A stretch of 64,000 nucleotides of DNA. Origin: Desulfosarcina sp. BuS5 (lineage in GTDB: Bacteria; Desulfobacterota; Desulfobacteria; Desulfobacterales; BuS5). Location of the stretch: assembly GCF_028752835.1 (NCBI RefSeq), contig NZ_CP087952.1, positions 3,966,501 to 4,030,500 of the forward strand, written 5' to 3'. Positions 17,519 through 26,629 of this stretch are shown here, piece by piece. Each line of letters starts with the position of its first letter. Within the stretch, counting starts at the first letter, position 1. The notes beneath the pieces were generated by a model, which had not been told where the DNA came from, made no database searches, and was given only the letters and a program-made list of their open reading frames with translations. The translations under genes and the position numbers were made by a program.

Positions 17519-18225
17519 TGGATCAAAGGGTTAGGGGAATAATTTTTGATGTTATTTTTGTAGTTTTCATTTTTATAAGTGTATTTTTAAGCATTTGGTA
17601 CGTTGATAGGCTAAAAAAATACCAAGTTTCTCCTGAAGCAGTTTCTGCTTATTTGAAAGGAATCAGCTATTGTAAAAAAATGGATTTCACCAATGGCATC
17701 TTATGTTTTGATAAAGCGATCACGCTACAGCCGTTTTATGTGAAAGCTTACTGTGCGAAAGGCAAGCTTTATGAGTTATCGGGTAAGCTTGACAAGGCTA
17801 TATCCGTCTATTCAAAAGCAATTGAAACAAATCCCCGATATATTAATGCCTATATCAGGAGAGGAAAAATATACGTAAGGAAAGGAATCCTTAAACCAGC
17901 CATAGATGATTATACTACGGTGATAACAATAAATCATCGTAGCAGCAGCGCATATTGCCACCGCGGGATTATTTATCGGATGATGGGGTTTTACAATAAA
18001 GCCAACAATGATTTCAACAAAGCAATTGGAATTAATCCAAGAAATATCCAGGCGCTTACAGAGAAAGCAGTTATTCATCGAATCAAAAGACAATCTGCTA
18101 TGCATAACAAAATGGGGTTGTTCCATTTTGCCAAAAAAGAGTTTGATCGGGCAATATCTGAATATAATAAGGTTATCAGGATGTCCCCAAGATTTATGGC
18201 AGCTTATTATAACCGAGGGTTATCT
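17518..18225 (+). pseudogene. TPR protein of the exosortase locus, 5' part
   Basis: One N-terminal membrane anchor (about residues 10-30) then at least five 34-residue TPR motifs (for example AYIRRGKIYVRKGILKPAID). The coding frame is cut after ...AAYYNRGLS by an IS110 element; the remainder is at 24973. Joined, the broken TPR reads YNRGLS-YKEKGELYKALL, a regular repeat unit, and the whole protein is about 440 aa. Confidence 0.8.
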
Positions 18226-18594
18226 TTTTTTATATGAAACACACTCCCCTAAAAAAAGCGTAGGGGTACCATTGATTTTAAGGTAATCTTAAAATTATTA
18301 ATATTATTAGTAAGTTATCAATGTTGTATAAAATAAAATCAGTTCCTTGGTTAATAATAAGATTGCGGTAATCAGCTTTTCAATGAATTTAGAAATGTCG
18401 GCCTATATCAAAAAAGTTTTATATGCGTAGTTCCTTCTCTGAAGGACTAACAGTTAGTTGTGCAAAAGGCCGACCAGTCATGTTATATTCGCGCTCAAAG
18501 GCTTCAGTTGTACTCTCGACTTCATTTTCCAATTCAAAGCAAATCAGATTACTGTAATCCACTCAAACGATTTTATAAATTGCTTATGGCAAAA

Positions 18595-18723
18595 TTAAAT
18601 TTCACAAGGAACCAGTTTAAGTCCCATTTCTTTGGCTCTTTTGTTTAAATTTCTCAACACTTTTTGTTTGTTTGGAGCTATTAGATAATCTTCGCCAAGA
18701 TCTCGATAGGTGTCTCCATATTT
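18595..18723 (-). pseudogene. IS110 transposase, C-terminal fragment
   Basis: Reads KYGDTYRDLGEDYLIAPNKQ and ends ...LKLVPCEI before TAA. It continues the frame of 20284-20689 once the insertion 18727-20280 and its TAT duplication are removed (FNII-KYGD). Confidence 0.8.
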
Positions 18724-18726
18724 TAT

Positions 18727-20280
18727 ACTCGATGATCAAGTTTTTATGATTAGCTAAATTTTAAGCTTGAGAGTATAATCACGGCCATTGAAAAATATTA
18801 ATAATTTTGAAAGAGTCCATTCATAATGCTATTAACTGAATCTGCACCATTTATCAAACAGTACATTGAAGATCTCAACAATAGCCTGGAGCAATACAAA
18901 CCTGGTGCGGGATTAACATTTACCCAGAAAGCATGGCTAAGCTTTTGTCTTACCGGTATATTAATGGTAAATGCTGTATGTTGGGCAAAATTTGAACGGG
19001 CGAGTCTGGGCAATTATAAATTAGCAGCTCTATCTTGGATGTTTCGTAAGGGTAAGATTTCATGGGACAATTTACTTGTTGGAAGCGTCAGGCGTATTTT
19101 GAAAAAATATGGTATCACAAATGGTGTAATTGTTTTTGATGAGTCTGATCGTGCCCGTTCTAAGAATACAAAGCGAATATACAAGGCTCATAAGCAAAAA
19201 CACAAAGCAAGCGGAGGTTATGTTAATGGGCAAACAGTTGTTTTGCTTCTTTTGGTCACAGACTCTATAACCGTACCTATTGGTTTTAAGTTTTACATGC
19301 CTGATCCAGTTGTTAGTGCCTGGAAAAAAGAAGAAGAGAGATTGAAAAAAAAGGGACTCCCGAAGAGTAAGCGTCCTGTCAAACCAGCATTTAACCCTGA
19401 GTATCCGAAAAAAATTCAATTAGCCCTGCTCTTACTTGAGAATTTTAAAAAATATTATCCTAAAATTACTGTTAAATGTGTATTGGCTGACGCTTTATAC
19501 GGTTCAAAAGAATTTATGAATGGAGCCTCTAATATTTTGGGAGGAGTGCAAATTATCAGCCAATTAAAGTCAAATCAAAATATACGATACAAAGGTAAAA
19601 AAAAGACAATTACGGATTATTTCAACATGATTAACAAAGGTGTAAATTGCACCATTCGTGTGCGAGGCGGTGAAAAAGTCAATGCAACAGTGAGCAGTGC
19701 CCGCCTTAAGGTTGATGCACACGATGGCAATGTGCTTTTTGTGATAGCTCTTAAATATGAAGGGGAAGATGAATACCGTTACTTAGCTGCCACTGATGTG
19801 AGTTGGCGCACAGTTGACATTATTCAAGCATATTCTTTGAGATGGCTTGTAGAGGTTTTTTTTGAAGACTGGAAGCTTTATGAAGGATGGGGACAAGAGG
19901 CCAAACAATATGACGAAGAAGGATCAAGCCGAGGCCTGATCTTGAGTCTGTTGCTAGACCATTGCCTCCTCCTTCACCCTGAGCAGGAGGCCTGCATAGA
20001 GAACAAAACTCCCGTGTTTACCGTGGGAAGTCTGCAAAGAAAAACTCAAATGGATGTTTTGATGGAATGTGTCAAATCTTTGCTGCAACAACAAGATCCC
20101 GGTGAAAAACTTAAAGAAATGGGCCAAGTTATCAAAAAAGTTTTCCGACTTATGCCATCGGGAAAACATATGAGCGGAAGAACTATAGGTAGATTGGGGC
20201 CAACACCTTCTCTATCACGTAAATATTGTCCTTGCTAAGTGCTTTTGGCAAGTTCATCATCAAAAACTTGAACATCGAGT
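18727..20280 (+). mobile_element. Insertion sequence, IS4-superfamily-like (1554 bp)
   Basis: Terminal inverted repeats ACTCGATGATCAAGTTTTT / complement of AAAAACTTGAACATCGAGT; TAT flanks both ends (18724-18726, 20281-20283). It lies inside the C-terminal codons of the IS110 transposase. Confidence 0.82.
18826..20238 (+). CDS. DDE transposase, IS4-superfamily-like
   Basis: 470 aa. Asp in NGVIVFDESDRARS, Asp in VKCVLADALYGSKEF, and Glu in the YSLRWLVEVFFEDWK block, resembling the Y-(2)-R-W-x(3)-F/E region of IS4-type enzymes. Full length within an element with intact ends. Family (IS701-like or another) not settled. Confidence 0.82.
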   Translation: MLLTESAPFIKQYIEDLNNSLEQYKPGAGLTFTQKAWLSFCLTGILMVNAVCWAKFERASLGNYKLAALSWMFRKGKISWDNLLVGSVRRILKKYGITNGVIVFDESDRARSKNTKRIYKAHKQKHKASGGYVNGQTVVLLLLVTDSITVPIGFKFYMPDPVVSAWKKEEERLKKKGLPKSKRPVKPAFNPEYPKKIQLALLLLENFKKYYPKITVKCVLADALYGSKEFMNGASNILGGVQIISQLKSNQNIRYKGKKKTITDYFNMINKGVNCTIRVRGGEKVNATVSSARLKVDAHDGNVLFVIALKYEGEDEYRYLAATDVSWRTVDIIQAYSLRWLVEVFFEDWKLYEGWGQEAKQYDEEGSSRGLILSLLLDHCLLLHPEQEACIENKTPVFTVGSLQRKTQMDVLMECVKSLLQQQDPGEKLKEMGQVIKKVFRLMPSGKHMSGRTIGRLGPTPSLSRKYCPC

Positions 20281-20283
20281 TAT

Positions 20284-20689
20284 AATGTTAAAAACTGCCT
20301 TTCCAATCTTATGCGCTATGGCCACTATGGCCTTTTTTGCACCACGTCTCGCTTTCAGTTTATAGTATTTGGCCTTGTAGTAGGAGCCCTTGGTCTTTAT
20401 CGCCGCCCATGCGACTTGGACTAAAATGGTTTTCAAAGGATGATTTCTGACACCATTTCTACCATTTTTACGCTTTCCTGCGCTTTCATTATTCCCAGGG
20501 CATAAGCCAGCCCAAGACACAAAAGCTGACATGCAGATGAATTCATCCAGTGTAACACCAATTTCGCTTAAAATAGCTTGAGCTGATTTTTTATTTATTC
20601 CTGGAATTGCATCTAATCGATCCAATAAACTCTGATGTTCTTTTGTAAGTAAATCCAATCTCTCATTTATTTCATCTATACGTTTTTCA
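20284..20689 (-). pseudogene. IS110 transposase, middle fragment
   Basis: Transposase_20-type segment (LDAIPGINKKSAQAILSEIG, AFVSWAGLCPGNNESAGKRK) with the conserved Ser region. Joins the N-terminal piece as FEKR-IDEINERLDLL after removal of IS66 and its duplication GTTTTTCA (20682-20689, 24136-24143). Confidence 0.85.
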
Positions 20690-20781
20690 GTGTCCTTTCG
20701 GCAAGCGTGCATGAAAAACAAATTCAAATAAGGTAGTATCGGTCATTCAAATCACGTAATATTATATAAGGAGGATGACCG

Positions 20782-21168
20782 ATGAATCTTATGCAGCCTT
20801 CAGGCGAGTACAGTCTGGATGAAGTACGGGAAAAATTTAAACAATGGCGTAACAGCCGGGATAGAGGTAAAGCCATTCCGGAAGCATTATGGGAAGCCGC
20901 TGCCTCGTTATACCCTGCCTATTCTCTGCACCGTATATCAAAAGCCTTGAGCCTCAACCATACCAAGCTAAAGCATTACGTCCAGAATATATCACCAAAT
21001 CCGTCCGTGCCGACGGCATCTTTCATCGAACTTGATGTAGCCCAAGCCCCTTTGCCTTTCAAGGGCATTATCGAGATGCAACATCAGAACGGTGCCAGGA
21101 TGACAATGCAAATTGCGGACAGTTCTGACTTGATCAATATAACCCAACAGTTTTGGAGTCAGCCATGA
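20782..21168 (+). CDS. tnpA: IS66 accessory protein TnpA
   Basis: 128 aa with an N-terminal DNA-binding region (YSLDEVREKFKQWRNSRDRG, SLHRISKALSLNHTKLKHYV). AAGGAGG precedes the start. Stop and next start overlap as ATGA. Confidence 0.85.
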   Translation: MNLMQPSGEYSLDEVREKFKQWRNSRDRGKAIPEALWEAAASLYPAYSLHRISKALSLNHTKLKHYVQNISPNPSVPTASFIELDVAQAPLPFKGIIEMQHQNGARMTMQIADSSDLINITQQFWSQP

Positions 21169-21527
21169 TTCAGATAACTCCGCAAATGCGTATCCTGCTG
21201 GCCATAGACCCGGTGGATTTCAGAAAAGGTATCGACGGTCTAAATGCTGTTTGTCGGCAGGTGCTGCGCTCCGATCCATTTTCAGGGTATGTTTTTATTT
21301 TTCGTAATAAAAAGGCAACTGCCATAAAGATCATTATGTATGATGGCCAAGGATTCTGGATGTGTCAGAAAAGGCTGTCTAAGGGACGTTTCAACTGGTG
21401 GCCAAACAAATCCGGTGAGGCGGTCAGGCCTCTGGCCGTTCATGAACTGCAGCTTCTGATCTGGAACGGTAATCCTGTAAAGGCTCATGTTGCACCATTG
21501 TGGCGGCCAATTCCTGTAAAAAAATAA
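21165..21527 (+). CDS. tnpB: IS66 accessory protein TnpB (Orf2)
   Basis: About 120 aa with the family signature VDFRKGIDGLNAVCRQVL, SGYVFIFRNKK and YDGQGFWMCQKRLSKGRFNW. Start at ATG 21165 rather than 21153. Confidence 0.92.
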   Translation: MIQITPQMRILLAIDPVDFRKGIDGLNAVCRQVLRSDPFSGYVFIFRNKKATAIKIIMYDGQGFWMCQKRLSKGRFNWWPNKSGEAVRPLAVHELQLLIWNGNPVKAHVAPLWRPIPVKK

Positions 21528-21571
21528 AAAAAAATATTTAATGACTTACGTTCCAGTAAAAAATGTGATAT

Positions 21572-22453
21572 TTGATGCCCATGTTTACGTATAGAGGCAG
21601 AGTCGTTACTGACAAAGATATTATTTTTATCAAGGAGCTTATTGCTCAAAATCCGGATGCCAGCCGCCGGGCGCTTTCCAGAAAACTGTGCATAGCCTGG
21701 AATTGGGTCCAGGCCAATGGGGCATTGCGTGATATGGTCTGTCGGGGTATGATGTTAGAACTGCACCGTGCAGGATTCATACGTCTGCCGGACAAAAAAT
21801 GTAATCCCCATAATCCATTTGTAGAACGTAGAAAACCTAAAAAAATTCAGATCAATCAAACTTTACTGGAAACAAAATTAGCCAAAATACGGCCGCTTGA
21901 ATTTTGCCAGGTACGCAGAAGCCCGCATGAAAAAATGTTCAACAGCCTGATCGAGTATTACCATTATCTGGGTTACTGCCATCCAGTGGGCGAACAGCTG
22001 AAATACATCGTTTATACTGATGGGCGGCCAATAGCATGTTTTGCCTGGTCTTCTGCAGCGAGGCATATAGGCTGCAGGGACAGGTTTATCGGCTGGGATG
22101 CGAAGACGCGTAAAAAAAATCTGCACCTTTTGGCGTATAATACACGATTTTTAATTCTACCATGGGTGCGCGTACCACATCTGGCCTCCCATCTTCTTGG
22201 TCACATGATAAAAATCTTGGCCCTGGATTGGCGTAAAATCTACAATCATCCCATCTGGTACCTTGAAACTTTTGTGGACAAAACCCGTTTTGCCGGTACC
22301 TGTTACAAGGCTGCGAACTGGAAGTATCTTGGAGACACCACCGGCAGGGGTAAAAATGATCAGACATTTAAACCGAACCGATCTATAAAGGCTGTTTGGG
22401 GATATCCATTAGCCAAAAATTTTCGCAGCCTTTTACGGGGGGACACACAGTGA
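21572..22453 (+). CDS. DUF4338 / DruA-like passenger protein
   Basis: 293 aa (ATG 21575 also possible). Features of DUF4338, the domain of DruA in the Druantia defence system: SRRALSRKLCIAWNWVQANG, a central GNAT-like part (YIVYTDGRPIACFAWSSAA, RDRFIGWD) and YLETFVDKTRFAGTCYKAAN. It sits between tnpB and tnpC and overlaps the tnpC start, so it is built into the element. Whether it helps transposition or acts against phage is unknown. The copy at 52647-53528 has one Pro-to-Ser change. Confidence 0.85.
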   Translation: MMPMFTYRGRVVTDKDIIFIKELIAQNPDASRRALSRKLCIAWNWVQANGALRDMVCRGMMLELHRAGFIRLPDKKCNPHNPFVERRKPKKIQINQTLLETKLAKIRPLEFCQVRRSPHEKMFNSLIEYYHYLGYCHPVGEQLKYIVYTDGRPIACFAWSSAARHIGCRDRFIGWDAKTRKKNLHLLAYNTRFLILPWVRVPHLASHLLGHMIKILALDWRKIYNHPIWYLETFVDKTRFAGTCYKAANWKYLGDTTGRGKNDQTFKPNRSIKAVWGYPLAKNFRSLLRGDTQ

Positions 22454-24009
22454 AGACCCCGGAACGTATAGACCTGGACGTCAAGCAGTTAGATGCTCTT
22501 TTAAAGCGTGTTAAAGAACTGTTGCCACCTGAGGACTATGAACTCATCAAGGCTATGGCTGACACTATCTACCTTTTAAGTCAGTGTGTGGACAATAAAG
22601 CCGCCTCCATACGACGGCTGTTGCGCATGCTGTTTGGTGCAACTACCGAAAAAACTGGAAAAACAAAGGCTCACCCAAAAAAGAAGAATTCTGTTAAAGC
22701 TAAAAAAGGTCATGGCCGCAAACCTGCTAAAAATTATACCGGGGCAAAAAAAGTCAGAGTCTTCCATGATACTCTTAAACCTGGAGACAACTGCCCTGAA
22801 TGTTTAAAGGGCAAGGTATATGAATTAAAGGAGCCGCAGCGAATCATACGCATCACCGGAAACGCTCCATTAAGTGGAACTGTCTATGAAATGCAGCGTT
22901 TACGCTGTAATCTCTGTGGAGCAATTTTCACCGCATCGACACCTGAAAATGTGGGTGAAGACAAATATGATGCAAAAGCCAAGGCCATGATTGCTCTTTT
23001 GAAATATGGTACCGGTATGCCATTTAACAGACTTAAAGATCTTCAGCAAAGTCTTGGCATACCATTGCCTGCATCGACACAGTTCGAGATTGTCGATCAA
23101 ATGGCAATGGAACTTACTCCGATTTATCAGGAATTTATCCGTCAGGGCGCTCAGGGCGATATCATTCATAATGATGACACCACTATGAAGGTTTTGTCCC
23201 TGATGAAGGAAAACAAAGAAAATAACCCGGAACGTAAAGGTATATTTACCACGGGTATACTGTCAAAAACCGATGATCATAAAATTGCACTGTTTTTTAC
23301 CGGCCGTCAGCATGCCGGAGAAAACTTGATGGATTTACTTAAGCGTCGTATTGGTCTGAGCCCACCCATTCAGATGTGTGATGCTCTGTCCAGAAATGTT
23401 CCCAAAGAATTCGAAACTCTGCTGGCAAATTGTCTTACACATGGACGAAGACAGTTTGTTGACGTACTGCAAAGCTTCCCGGAAGAGTGCAGTTATGTAC
23501 TCGAAATCCTCGCAGAGGTATATAAAAATGATAAGATTACCAAAGAACAGAACATGGAAGCTGAAGAACGGCTACGGTTTCATCAGGACAACAGCGGTCC
23601 GCTGATGAAAAAGCTCAACACCTGGTTTCACAAACAAATAGACCAACATTTGGTGGAGCCCAACAGCGGGCTGGGCCAGGCTATTGGCTACATGCTCAAA
23701 CATTGGGAGGCGTTGACCCTTTTTCTCAGGGAACCAGGTGTACCTTTGGACAACAATATTTGCGAACAGGCTTTGAAAAAGGTCGTTCTGCATCGCAAGA
23801 ATGCTCTGTTTTATAAAACTGAGCATGGTGCCATGGTAGGTGATCTGTTCATGAGTCTGATTCATACCTGTAATTTATCCGGTACCAATCCTTTTGATTA
23901 CCTGACAGCACTGCTGGAACATGCCTCTGAGTTGTCAGAATCCCCAGATAAATGGATGCCGTGGAATTATAAATCCGCACTGATTGAACCGGACAATCCT
24001 GAAGCATAA
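22450..24009 (+). CDS. tnpC: IS66 transposase TnpC
   Basis: About 519 aa from GTG 22450 (GTGA overlap with the passenger). N-terminal zinc-finger part (CPECLKGKVYEL, LRCNLCGAIF) and DDE core: Asp in GDIIHNDDTTMKVLS, Asp in IQMCDALSRNV, Glu in DNNICEQALKKVVLHRKNAL. Intact. Confidence 0.94.
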   Translation: MKTPERIDLDVKQLDALLKRVKELLPPEDYELIKAMADTIYLLSQCVDNKAASIRRLLRMLFGATTEKTGKTKAHPKKKNSVKAKKGHGRKPAKNYTGAKKVRVFHDTLKPGDNCPECLKGKVYELKEPQRIIRITGNAPLSGTVYEMQRLRCNLCGAIFTASTPENVGEDKYDAKAKAMIALLKYGTGMPFNRLKDLQQSLGIPLPASTQFEIVDQMAMELTPIYQEFIRQGAQGDIIHNDDTTMKVLSLMKENKENNPERKGIFTTGILSKTDDHKIALFFTGRQHAGENLMDLLKRRIGLSPPIQMCDALSRNVPKEFETLLANCLTHGRRQFVDVLQSFPEECSYVLEILAEVYKNDKITKEQNMEAEERLRFHQDNSGPLMKKLNTWFHKQIDQHLVEPNSGLGQAIGYMLKHWEALTLFLREPGVPLDNNICEQALKKVVLHRKNALFYKTEHGAMVGDLFMSLIHTCNLSGTNPFDYLTALLEHASELSESPDKWMPWNYKSALIEPDNPEA

Positions 24010-24135
24010 AATCACTTTTTAATATTTCCATCCTGATTGATCAGCCGGGTGCCTGCAAAAAACAGGCACCTAACTGCTGACTGCTTACCTACGCTAAATT
24101 TTTTTTTGCGCTATGCACGCTTGCCGAAAGGACAC

Positions 24136-24862
24136 GTTTTTCAAATGTGCTAATAGTCTCCATCATTCCAATTAGCTGGAAGCGATGGTGCTCTTTGAAA
24201 AAGCCTTGAAGACTATCAAAAAGTTCTGAAGCCTTTTTTGTAAGAGTTCCCTTTGTACATTTTTGAACATTTTCAATTGTTAACTCAGCATCACCACACA
24301 ACAAACCAATGAGATTAAGGCCTGTCAAACCGAACAAATCAGAAACAACAGAATCAATTTTTATATTAGCGGTGATGAATATTTTATGAATTCGCCTTTT
24401 GTAGTCTGCAAGAGATTCCGTATATGTTTTTCTCAGACGGGTTAATTCTCGCCACTCTCGTATCTTTTCCGGAGGAATAAAACTACCTCGCAATAATCCG
24501 TGACGCAGAAGTCCTGCAAGCCATTTGCTATCACTTATATCTGTTTTACGTCCTGGAACATTTTTTATATGTCGGGCGTTTACAAGAATGACTTCCATGA
24601 CTCCTTCAACAACATTATGAACAGGGCGCCAGTAAACACCTGTGCTCTCCATTGCTAATATGGGGCAATCATTTTCAATCAACCATTTTTTCATTTCCAA
24701 CAGATCTTTGGTAAATGCTGTAAACTCTCTAAGTTCATATTGTTCTTGACCATTTTCATCAAGAGTAATGAGACAGGCGGAAATTTTGTCTTTATGAACA
24801 TCTAATCCGCAACAAACAGGGTGAATAATCTGAATAAATGTGCTATCTATTGGCTTGGTCAT
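24136..24862 (-). pseudogene. IS110 transposase, N-terminal fragment
   Basis: DEDD RuvC-like domain: CCGLDVHKDKISACLITL, AMESTGVYWRPVHNVVEG, VNARHIKNVPGRKTDISDSK. Full N-terminal half up to ISTFEKR, then cut by IS66. Confidence 0.9.
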
Positions 24863-24972
24863 AATTATCCTTTTGAATTTATATGGTGATAAAAAAAAAT
24901 TGAATAGTTATGACCTTTATCACTAAAATGCAACTGTTTCATTCTTTGTTGTGCCCGACAGGGCATGCTGGT

Positions 24973-25596
24973 TATAAAGAAAAAGGAGAGCTATATAAAG
25001 CCCTATTAAACTTTAACAAAGCCATAAAAATAAAACCAAAATGCGCGAATGCTTATAAAAGTCGAGGGAATGTATATTTAAAGCAAAAAAATTATGCCCG
25101 CGCTATAACTGACTACACACAAGCTATTCATATAAATTCAAACGATCCATTAGCCTATTATAAACGGGGGATTTGCTATAAAGAAATTAATGAATCAGAT
25201 AAGGCTATATCCGATTTTGACAGAATCGCAGCCTTAGAACCGAAATTTTATACCGCTTATAATGCAAAGGGGCTTGTTCATTATGCCCTTGAACAATACG
25301 ACCAGGCACATTCAGATTTTAGCAAGGCCATTGAGATCAACCAAATGTTTGCTGAAGCATATGTAAACAGAGGAACAGTCAAAGTCAAACAAGGTCTTTA
25401 TAAAAGTGCCATATCTGATTTTAGTAAAGCTATAGAGATCAATCCTGATGAAGTTTATGCTTACGTTAGTCATGGTACTGTGTATATGTCGATATTTAAA
25501 AATGTACAAAAAGCTTGCACCGATTGGAAACGGGCATGTGAATTGGGCAATTGCCGGAATTATGGTATCGCAAGAGCTAAGGGGTACTGCAAATAG
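24973..25596 (+). pseudogene. TPR protein of the exosortase locus, 3' part
   Basis: About six further TPR motifs (AYKSRGNVYLKQKNYARAIT, AYYKRGICYKEINESDKAIS and so on), ending GYCK. Continues 17518-18225 in frame once the IS110 element is removed. Confidence 0.82.
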
Positions 25597-25618
25597 TCAA
25601 TAATTCCAGATCATTACA

Positions 25619-25751
25619 GCACATAACAATGGCATAGAGAGGGACTGGGAAAAGCGGGCGACTTTTTTGCTTTTGCGCAGGCCGTCAAAAAGTCATCTTT
25701 TTGATTATTTCCAAGGCTGCAGCAAGCTTTTCCCAGCCCCTCATGCAAACG
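25619..25751 (+). other. attC: attC of the exosortase cassette
   Basis: ACATAACAATGGCATAGAG left; GGGACTGGGAAAAGC pairs with GCTTTTCCCAGCCCC. Crossover G is 25751. With no other attC back to 12938, the intervening exosortase locus and its insertions form one cassette. Confidence 0.85.
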
Positions 25752-26362
25752 TTGTAAACCTTATCGCAGGCTTAATTTTGAGTTTTATTTTTCACTGTCT
25801 GTTTTGCTAACAACCGTTGCCGGTATCTGCCGGTTATCGTTTTTGCTGGCGTTTCTTGTTACTTTTTTGAACGTCAGCTTCGGCAAGCATTTTACAGGTT
25901 TCACTGTTTCGGTACTCGGCGACATCTCGCCTTGCTTTTTGCGGCTTTTTTGGTAAAGTCAGCATCGCATCAACAAACATTGTTGCAGAATGCCGCAAAC
26001 AGCGGTTTTCTCTTTGGCAACCGATGTTTTTATTGTCATTATTCCAGCATTCGGTTGCATCTCGTTCCGCTTTCTGTGACTATTTCTCAAGGCGTTGCTT
26101 ATTGTTTTAACTGGTTATGCTGCAAGCGCCGGCAAACAGCGGTGTGTTCGCCAACTTTGCATTATTTGCAAGCGTTTAATTACGCTTTCTCAAATCCGGC
26201 TGCTTTACAAAAAGCAGGTCGTCGTATCCGGTAGGGGTTTACAACAAAACACTACACCCGACCGTCAACAGCGGTGCTTTTTTTTGAAATGTTGTCTTCC
26301 GCATAAATGTTGTCGTTTGCGGAAGGTCTTGTCCCGCATGTTGGCGGCCGGTGAGTTCATCG
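25752..26362 (+). repeat. Gene-less 611-bp cassette, copy B
   Basis: Same length and nearly same sequence as 5808-6418. Here the terminal GAGTTCATCG is followed by a structured unit rather than directly by the next cassette. Confidence 0.87.
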
Positions 26363-26563
26363 ATAAGTGGACCGTGAGCTCCGCTGCGCTACGCACACGG
26401 TCAACTTATCGCCGGCTGTCGAGTTCCTCGAACGTCCTTGACAGGTTCCGCTCACGCTCCACCTATCAAGGGCGTTCGAGCCGACTGCGATTCTCGACAC
26501 TGAATGAAAAAAAACCGCCTTTTTCATTCAGTGCCTGCGATTCTCGCGGCTCAACAGCCGGCG
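26363..26563 (+). repeat. Structured 201-bp unit, copy 6
   Basis: H1 left arm reads GATAAGTGGACC while the right arm keeps GGTCAACTTATC, giving one mismatch. H1 loop has GCTGCGCT. Confidence 0.92.
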
Positions 26564-26629
26564 TTGGGCTAAATGGCAAACTAAATGGCAAAAAAATAGA
26601 CATCGTCAATAGTCAATAAAGGAGTAATA

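Larger units (their letters stand above)
20690..24135 (+). mobile_element. IS66-family element with DruA-like passenger, copy A (3446 bp)
   Basis: Perfect 23-bp terminal inverted repeats beginning GTGTCCTTTCGGC, 8-bp duplication GTTTTTCA, and the IS66 gene order tnpA-tnpB-(passenger)-tnpC. A GGTGCCTG/CAGGCACC hairpin lies near the right end (24048-24070). An identical-length copy is at 50965-54410. Confidence 0.95.
18226..24972 (-). mobile_element. IS110-family element carrying two nested insertions
   Basis: Inserted in the TPR gene. Its transposase lies on the minus strand in three pieces (24136-24862, 20284-20689, 18595-18723), separated by an IS66 and an IS4-superfamily-like element. Removing those leaves about 1.7 kb, usual for IS110. 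Ends are inferred from the restored TPR frame. The 18226-18594 part has no gene. Confidence 0.8.

Noticed and set aside
20260-20727. A free-standing small transposase starting MNLFFMHACRKD.
   Set aside because: That start lies in the IS66 end; the real protein is the middle of a split IS110 transposase.
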